DNA from: Streptomyces cellostaticus
GTDB lineage: Bacteria; Actinomycetota; Actinomycetes; Streptomycetales; Streptomycetaceae
NCBI RefSeq assembly: GCF_023630175.1
Contig: NZ_JALLIN010000030.1
Span: forward strand, 1-64,000
Direction of reading: 5' to 3'
DNA: 64,000 nt
Shown piece by piece: positions 58,844-64,000 of this stretch. A program made the translations under genes and the position numbers. Under the pieces are notes generated by a model. That model was given only the letters and a program-made list of their open reading frames with translations. It had not been told where the DNA came from and did no database searches. Positions within the stretch are counted from its first letter, which is position 1, and every line of letters starts with the position of its first letter.

Positions 58844-61243
58844 TCAGCGCCGGCCGTTCTTCGGGTCGAGCAGCCCCGCGCGGCGCAGCGCGTCCGCCAT
58901 CGCGCTGTTGGCGGGGGCCGGAGCCTGACGGCCGCCCCGGTCACCACCGCGGTCGCCGCCACCGCGGCCCTGCCGCTGTCCCTGGCCGCCCTGCCGCTGC
59001 TGGGGCGGGCGGGCGCCGCCGCGCTGCGGACGGCCGCCGCCCTTGCCCTGACCCTGAGGTGCGGCCTCGTCGTCCAGCCGCAGGGTCAGCGCGATCCGCT
59101 TGCGCGGGATGTCGACGTCCAGAACCTTCACCTTGACGATGTCACCGGGCTTGACCACGTCCCGCGGGTCCTTGACGAACGTCCGCGACATCGCCGAGAC
59201 GTGCACGAGACCGTCCTGGTGGACACCGACGTCCACGAACGCGCCGAACGCGGCCACGTTCGTGACCACGCCCTCCAGGACCATCCCGGAGGACAGGTCG
59301 GAGATCTTCTCCACGCCGTCCCTGAAGGTGGCCGTCCTGAAGGCCGGACGCGGGTCGCGGCCCGGCTTCTCCAGTTCCTTCAGGATGTCCGTGACGGTCG
59401 GCAGACCGAAGGTGTCGTCCACGAAGTCGGCGGGCCGCAGCGAGCGCAGCGCACCGGTGTTGCCGATGAGGGACGCGACGTCCTGCCCCGACGTCTTCAC
59501 CATGCGCCGCACCACCGGGTAGGACTCCGGGTGCACGCTGGAGAGGTCCAGCGGGTCGTCGCCACCGCGGATGCGCAGGAAGCCCGCGCACTGCTCGTAC
59601 GCCTTGGGTCCGAGCCTGGGCACCTTCCTCAGCTCCGCGCGCGACCGGAACGGGCCGTTCTGGTCGCGGTGCGCGACGATGTTCTCGGCGAGGCCGGCGG
59701 AGACGCCGGACACCCGTGCGAGCAGCGGCACGGACGCCGTGTTGACGTCCACGCCGACACCGTTCACACAGTCCTCGACCACCGCGTCCAGCGAGCGGGA
59801 CAGCTTCACCTCGGACAGGTCGTGCTGGTACTGGCCGACCCCGATCGACTTCGGGTCGATCTTCACCAGCTCCGCCAGCGGGTCCTGCAGCCGGCGCGCG
59901 ATGGAGACCGCGCCGCGCAGCGACACGTCCATGTCGGGCAGTTCCTGCGAGGCGTAGCTGGAGGCCGAGTACACGGACGCGCCCGCCTCGGACACCATCA
60001 CCTTGGTGAGCTTGAGTTCAGGGTGCTTCGAGATCAGTTCGGCGGCGAGCCTGTCGGTCTCCCGGGAGGCCGTGCCGTTGCCGATCGCGATCAGGTCGAC
60101 CGCGTGCCGCTCGGCGAGCCGCGCCAGCCCGGCGATCGCCTCGTCCCACCTGTTGGCCGGGACGTGCGGGTGGATCACGTCCGTGGCGACGACCTTGCCG
60201 GTGGCGTCCACCACGGCGACCTTCACGCCCGTGCGGAAGCCGGGGTCCAGGCCCAGCGTCGCGCGCGTACCGGCCGGCGCGGCCAGCAGCAGGTCGCGCA
60301 GGTTCGCCGCGAAGACGTTCACCGCCTCGTCCTCGGCGGCCGTCCGCAGCCGCAGCCGGAGGTCGATGCCCAGGTGGACCAGGACCCGGGTGCGCCAGGC
60401 CCAGCGGACCGTGTCCTTCAGCCAGGTGTCGGCGGGGCGGCCGCGGTCGGCGATGCCGAAGCGGTGCGCGATGACGCCCTCGTACGAGGACGGCCCCTCG
60501 GTGGCCTCCTCGGGCTCCAGGACGAGGTCCAGGACCTCCTCCTTCTCGCCGCGCAGCATGGCGAGAACGCGGTGCGAGGGCAGCTCGGTGAACGGCTCGG
60601 CGAAGTCGAAGTAGTCCGCGAACTTGGCGCCCGCGTCCTCCTTGCCCTCGCGCACCTTGGCGGACAGCCGCCCGCGCACCCACATGCGCTCGCGCAGCTC
60701 GCCGATCAGGTCGGCGTCCTCGGAGAACCGCTCGGTCAGGATGGCCCGTGCGCCCTCCAGCGCGGCCTGCGCGTCGGCGACGCCCCTGTCCGCGTCCACG
60801 AACGCGGCGGCGGCCGCCTGCGGGTCGACCGTCGGATCGCCCAGCAGCCCCTCGGCGAGCGGTTCGAGGCCCGCCTCGCGCGCGATCTGCGCCTTGGTGC
60901 GCCGCTTGGGCTTGTAGGGGAGGTAGACGTCCTCCAGCCGTGCCTTGGTCTCGGCGCCGCGGATCCGCGCCTCGAGCTCCTCGGTGAGTTTGCCCTGCTC
61001 GCGCACCGACTCCAGGATCGCCGTCCGACGCTCCTCCAGCTCCCGCAGGTAGCGCAGCCGCTCCTCGAGCGTGCGCAGCTGCGCGTCGTCGAGCATCTCG
61101 GTCGCTTCCTTGCGGTAGCGGGCGATGAAGGGCACCGTCGAACCGCCGTCGAGCAGTTCGACCGCGGCCCTCACCTGCCGCTCCCGTACGCCGAGTTCCT
61201 CGGCGATCCTGCTTTCGATGGACCCTACGAGGGGTGTCGTCAC
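58844..61243 (-). CDS. tex: Tex family RNA-binding transcription accessory protein
   Basis: 799 residues. Tex: helical N-terminus (STVPFIARYRKEATEMLDDA), the YqgF/RuvC-like fold (TLGLDPGFRTGVKVAVVDAT), HhH motifs (NTASVPLLARVSGVSAGLAE; LRKVPRLGPKAYEQCAGFLR), and a C-terminal S1 domain (GMVLEGVVTNVAAFGAFVDV, then GLVHVSAMSRTFVKDP). The end is Gly/Arg/Gln-rich (RPQRGGARPPQQRQGGQGQR), a likely RNA-binding tail. GTG at 61243. Involved in transcription and stress in other bacteria. Stop is five bases from the terminator. Confidence 0.95.
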   Translation of the reverse strand: MTTPLVGSIESRIAEELGVRERQVRAAVELLDGGSTVPFIARYRKEATEMLDDAQLRTLEERLRYLRELEERRTAILESVREQGKLTEELEARIRGAETKARLEDVYLPYKPKRRTKAQIAREAGLEPLAEGLLGDPTVDPQAAAAAFVDADRGVADAQAALEGARAILTERFSEDADLIGELRERMWVRGRLSAKVREGKEDAGAKFADYFDFAEPFTELPSHRVLAMLRGEKEEVLDLVLEPEEATEGPSSYEGVIAHRFGIADRGRPADTWLKDTVRWAWRTRVLVHLGIDLRLRLRTAAEDEAVNVFAANLRDLLLAAPAGTRATLGLDPGFRTGVKVAVVDATGKVVATDVIHPHVPANRWDEAIAGLARLAERHAVDLIAIGNGTASRETDRLAAELISKHPELKLTKVMVSEAGASVYSASSYASQELPDMDVSLRGAVSIARRLQDPLAELVKIDPKSIGVGQYQHDLSEVKLSRSLDAVVEDCVNGVGVDVNTASVPLLARVSGVSAGLAENIVAHRDQNGPFRSRAELRKVPRLGPKAYEQCAGFLRIRGGDDPLDLSSVHPESYPVVRRMVKTSGQDVASLIGNTGALRSLRPADFVDDTFGLPTVTDILKELEKPGRDPRPAFRTATFRDGVEKISDLSSGMVLEGVVTNVAAFGAFVDVGVHQDGLVHVSAMSRTFVKDPRDVVKPGDIVKVKVLDVDIPRKRIALTLRLDDEAAPQGQGKGGGRPQRGGARPPQQRQGGQGQRQGRGGGDRGGDRGGRQAPAPANSAMADALRRAGLLDPKNGRR

Positions 61244-61491
61244 GATCCCGTACCGCCTTCTCCACTGAGGTTGCGCGGCAATTGTGGCAGGTGACGCCGA
61301 CAACCGGGGATCAGGGCGACACGCGGCGGGCCGCCGGCCGGGGTCTCGCCCCGCCCGGCCGGATCGCGGGCCGCGCACCCGCCCGGGCGGGGCGCCCTGC
61401 CACCGAGAACGGCCCGCGGCCGCCCCGCGGCGCCGGATCGCCGCTCGGGCCACCGGGCACCCGGTGGCGAACCTGTGCGCCGGGAGCCGGT

Positions 61492-62241
61492 TCAGCCCGC
61501 GGTGGTCCAGGTGAAGCGCGGTTGCCGGCGTTCCAGGAACGCGGCGACGCCCTCGGCCGTGTCGCCGCTGCAGCGCGCCCGATCCGCCCAGTGGGTGTCC
61601 CGGTCCGTGCGGCCGTCGGCGAACTCCTTGGCGGCGGCCTGGGTGAGCTGGGAACGCGACGCCAGGACGCGTGTCAGCTCGGTGACGCGCTTGTCCAGTT
61701 CGCCTTCGGGCAGCACCTCGTCCACGAGCCCGGTGCGCAGCGCGCGCCCGGCGTCGATCAGTTCGGCCGTGAAGAGCAGGTACTTGGCGGTGGCCGGCCC
61801 CACCAGGGACACCAGGCGCCGGGTGGACGACGACGGATAGACGATGCCGAGCCGGGCCGGGGTCACCCCGAACAGGGTGCCCTCCTCCGCGAGCCGCAGA
61901 TCGCAGGCGGCGGCTAGCTGGGCCCCGCCGCCCACACAGTGGCCGCGGATCGCGGCCAGGGTCGGCACCGGGAAGGCGGCCAGGGCCTCCTCGGCGGCCA
62001 CGGCCAGCCCCTGCGCCTCGAGCGGCGACCCCTGGAGCGTGGAGATGTCGGCTCCGGCGCAGAAGGTGCCGCCCTCGCCGGTCAGCACCAGGGCCCGCAC
62101 GCCCGGGTCGCCCGCCAGTTCCTCCAGCAACGGTGGCAGGGCCCGCCACATCGCGGCCGTCATGGCGTTGCGCTTGGCCTGATGACGGATCACGACCGTG
62201 GCGACGGAGTCGGTGACCTGGTGCGAAAGCTGGGGCTCCAT
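61492..62241 (-). CDS. Enoyl-CoA hydratase/isomerase family protein
   Basis: 249 residues, crotonase fold. ALVLTGEGGTFCAGADISTL with the oxyanion residues (about 58-77), PTLAAIRGHCVGGGAQLAAA, EEGTLFGVTPARLGIVYPSS, ASRSQLTQAAAKEFADGRT, and the usual C-terminal EGVAAFLERRQPRF. At the acid/base glutamate positions of true hydratases this protein has substitutions (Q in GGAQL; T in GVTPARLG), so another crotonase activity is possible. TAGCAT (minus strand, 62255-62250) ends eight bases before the ATG: leaderless prediction. Confidence 0.88.
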   Translation of the reverse strand: MEPQLSHQVTDSVATVVIRHQAKRNAMTAAMWRALPPLLEELAGDPGVRALVLTGEGGTFCAGADISTLQGSPLEAQGLAVAAEEALAAFPVPTLAAIRGHCVGGGAQLAAACDLRLAEEGTLFGVTPARLGIVYPSSSTRRLVSLVGPATAKYLLFTAELIDAGRALRTGLVDEVLPEGELDKRVTELTRVLASRSQLTQAAAKEFADGRTDRDTHWADRARCSGDTAEGVAAFLERRQPRFTWTTAG

Positions 62242-62530
62242 GAGGCCGGATGCTATCCGCCCCGCCCCGGGGCCCGGCCGGGCGGGCGCGCGGCCGGGCG
62301 GATGCCGCGCGCGTCGCGGCGGACGGCGCGCGCCAAACCCGTACAACCCGAATAGTTCGTGAATCGTGCACGAGAGGGAACAGGAACTGTCCCGCGCCTG
62401 CCGGTGTCATACGCAGGCGGTCATAACCGTTCGATAAGAGCTGACTTCTGTTCAGCCCTCGGGAGTGGAGCGCGTCGTTACCAACACTCGACGTGTGGTG
62501 ACAATCGAGCGCGAGGGTGGCGACCGGACG

Positions 62531-63028
62531 ATGGACGACCACGGGCGTGGGGACGGCGGCCCGCGCCCGGCGGGAGCCGCCGAGCGGCCGCCCGGTCCAC
62601 TGCCGTACGAGGGAGTCTGGCGGTTCACCGCGGCCGCCGTGGACGCATCCGTCCCGCAGGCCCGGCACGCCGTACGGGATCTGCTGCTGCGGCAGGGCGT
62701 ACCGGTCGGCGACGACACGGTGTACGGCCTGCTGCTGATCGTCTCCGAGCTGGTCACGAACGCGGTCCGGCACGCGGCGCTGCTGTCGCCGATGCTCGCC
62801 GTGGAGGTGGCCGTCGGCGCGGAGTGGGTGCGGGTGTCGGTGGAGGACAACCACCCCTACCGGCCCACGGCCCTGGAGGCCGACCACGGCCGGACCGGCG
62901 GCCGGGGACTGCTGCTGGTGCGCGAGGTGGCCCGGGAGGCGGGCGGAGCGGTCGACGTGGAGCACACGGCCGCCGGCGGCAAGGTGATCTGGGCCGCCCT
63001 GCCGCTCAAGCCGCCGGCACTCGCCTGA
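62531..63028 (+). CDS. Anti-sigma-factor-type ATP-binding protein (HATPase)
   Basis: 165 residues. A single GHKL/HATPase_c domain of the serine-kinase anti-sigma (SpoIIAB/RsbW-like) class widely expanded in Streptomyces: AVDASVPQARHAVRDLLLRQ (about 36-55), LLLIVSELVTNAVRHAAL with the N-box asparagine (about 70-87), VRVSVEDNHPYRP (G1-type), and GRTGGRGLLLVREVAREAGG (G2-type glycines). Might regulate a sigma factor through an anti-anti-sigma partner not in this window. The ATG was taken as start; the frame is open upstream. Its TGA is the first three bases of repeat copy B. Confidence 0.87.
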   Translation: MDDHGRGDGGPRPAGAAERPPGPLPYEGVWRFTAAAVDASVPQARHAVRDLLLRQGVPVGDDTVYGLLLIVSELVTNAVRHAALLSPMLAVEVAVGAEWVRVSVEDNHPYRPTALEADHGRTGGRGLLLVREVAREAGGAVDVEHTAAGGKVIWAALPLKPPALA

Positions 63029-63191
63029 GGGCCGTCCCCCGATCCCCGGCGGGCGTACGGCGACGGCTGCGGCACCTCGCCGCGTTGTCGGATCGCCCGA
63101 ACACGCCCGGTGCGAGGACGGCCCTCCGTCCTGAGACGCCCCGCGTCCGACGCCGTGCGCCGATCCACCGGGGCTCGCGGGACAGCCGTCA
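63026..63191 (+). repeat. 166-bp imperfect inverted-repeat element, copy B
   Basis: Begins TGAGGGCCGTCCCCCGATC on the stop codon of the HATPase gene and ends GGGACAGCCGTCA, so the termini are TGA...TCA. Collinear with copy A without insertions or deletions. Arms of about 36-40 bp pair imperfectly. Confidence 0.8.
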
Positions 63192-63397
63192 GCACCGCGT
63201 CGGCCGAGGTCCGCCCCGTCGCGGCGCCCGCCGGGCGCACCCGCCGCACCGGCCAGGAGCCCGGGCGCACCCGGCGACAGGGTCTCCGGCCGGCACGCCG
63301 GGAGCACTCACCGGACGCCGCTCCTCGGCGGGCAGGGCCAGACCGGCGCGGCACCGGGTCTGCGAACCGGATCGGGCCGGACCAAGGAGCCTGGCGC
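63192..63397. other. Intergenic region between repeat B and idi
   Basis: About 206 bp of GC-rich sequence between the repeat element and the idi stop; nothing identified. No clear terminator is seen, other than the repeat itself, which can fold. Confidence 0.5.
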
Positions 63398-63991
63398 CTA
63401 CCAGCCCGCGGACTGCCCCGTCAGCTCCCTGATCGCCGGGCGGGCCGCGTCCAGTACGGTCATGAACCACGCCGAGAACGGGTCCCGGGCGTGCCGCTCT
63501 GCCAGCTCGGCCGCCGTCACGAAGGCCGTCGAACCGACCTCCTCGGAGTCCGGCGCCGGCGGCGCCTGCACCATGCCGACGAACAGGTGGTTGAACTCCT
63601 GCTCGACCAGGCCCGAGGCCGGGTCCGGGTGGTTGTAGCGGACCGTGCCCGCCTCCGCCAGCAGCGACGGTGAGACCCCCAGCTCCTCGTGGGTCCGCCG
63701 GGCCGCCGCGGCGAAGGGCGCCTCCCCGGGATAGGGGTGGCCGCAGCAGGTGTTGGACCACACGCCGGGGGAGTGGTACTTGCCCAGCGCCCGCTGCTGG
63801 AGCAGCAGTCTGCCCTGCTCGTCGAAGAGGAACACGGAGAAGGCGCGGTGCAGCCGTCCCGGCGGCTGGTGGGCGGCGAGCTTCTCCGCCGTGCCGATCG
63901 TCACGCCCTTCTCGTCGACCAGTTCGAGCAAAATCGCCTCTGCGGTGCCGTTCGACGAGCTGTGCGTCTCGGTGGCAGGTGTGATCGGCAT
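63398..63991 (-). CDS. idi: Isopentenyl-diphosphate delta-isomerase, type I (Nudix fold)
   Basis: 197 residues. Interconverts IPP and DMAPP in isoprenoid synthesis. Nudix-fold enzyme: HRAFSVFLFDEQGRLLLQQR, active-site Cys and metal-ligand His in VWSNTCCGHPYPGE, ARRTHEELGVSP, VEQEFNHLFVG with the second catalytic Glu region, and the C-terminus PFSAWFMTVL. The ATG at 63991 has AGGA five bases upstream; a second in-frame ATG two codons earlier lies inside that site. No other isoprenoid gene is adjacent in the window, but the right edge cuts the upstream region, so the promoter is not seen. Confidence 0.95.
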   Translation of the reverse strand: MPITPATETHSSSNGTAEAILLELVDEKGVTIGTAEKLAAHQPPGRLHRAFSVFLFDEQGRLLLQQRALGKYHSPGVWSNTCCGHPYPGEAPFAAAARRTHEELGVSPSLLAEAGTVRYNHPDPASGLVEQEFNHLFVGMVQAPPAPDSEEVGSTAFVTAAELAERHARDPFSAWFMTVLDAARPAIRELTGQSAGW

Positions 63992-64000
63992 ACCCATCCT

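Noticed and set aside
61244..63307. Upstream extension of the Tex ORF to about 1487 residues
   Set aside because: It is antisense or out-of-frame sequence over echA and the HATPase gene. The normal Tex start is at 61243, giving the usual 799 residues.

Overview
The window is chromosomal DNA of a Streptomyces or a very close relative. Support comes from the very high GC content, GTG starts and ATGA overlaps, an SsgA-like sporulation protein, a WhiB-like protein, DUF2510 proteins, an Sfp-type phosphopantetheinyl transferase, a Tat-exported phospholipase C and a type I isopentenyl-diphosphate isomerase. Gene order resembles what I remember of the S. coelicolor SCO6659-SCO6750 interval; this is memory, not a search. 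I see no rRNA, tRNA, CRISPR array, prophage or polyketide/peptide synthase cluster.

Layout. 1-4.9 kb: a minus-strand pentose-phosphate operon (tkt-tal-zwf-opcA-pgi). zwf and opcA are intact and pgi runs off the left edge, but tkt and tal are decayed by internal deletions and frameshifts, and a broken araC-type gene sits beside them. 5-11.4 kb: a DUF899 protein and a carbohydrate block: secreted GH16 beta-glucanase, GH4 phospho-glycosidase, secreted GH18 chitinase, with palindromic operators at the glucanase and chitinase promoters. 11.4-16.5 kb: ATP-grasp protein, metallophosphoesterase plus phosphopantetheinyl transferase, a small protein, and a divergent XRE / MmyB-like regulator pair. 16.8-25 kb: phospholipase C, scramblase-like protein, EamA exporter coupled to a PAP2 phosphatase with a divergent TetR regulator, a DUF2510 membrane protein, anmK. 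25.5-34.4 kb: large ATPase related to LAL regulators but without a LuxR helix-turn-helix, DUF3048 lipoprotein, divergent LigC-type ligase and LigD-type polymerase, LacI regulator, VOC protein, WhiB-like protein. 34.4-43 kb: acyl-ACP desaturase, ddaH, ABC-F protein, SsgA-like protein, secreted BNR protein, small basic protein, YciI, endonuclease V, a saccharopine-dehydrogenase-like reductase. 43-51.4 kb: CaiB-thiolase-FadB lipid-degradation cluster, MerR regulator, amino-acid permease, PfkB kinase. 51.4-64 kb: secreted M1 and X-Pro peptidases, D-amino-acid oxidase, unknown protein, second ABC-F protein, Tex, enoyl-CoA hydratase, an anti-sigma-type ATPase, idi.

Functionally the window mixes polymer scavenging (glucan, chitin, peptide, phospholipid), lipid turnover, cell-wall recycling and DNA repair with developmental regulators. 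The strongest non-gene signal is a 166-bp imperfect inverted-repeat element, with two full collinear copies and one half copy. Every copy begins exactly on the TGA stop codon of the gene before it. Other signals are phased operator arrays at the PAP2/TetR and desaturase promoters, a six-copy 19-bp tandem repeat, and at least eleven genes whose -10 hexamer lies only 6-10 nt from the start codon, which predicts leaderless mRNAs.
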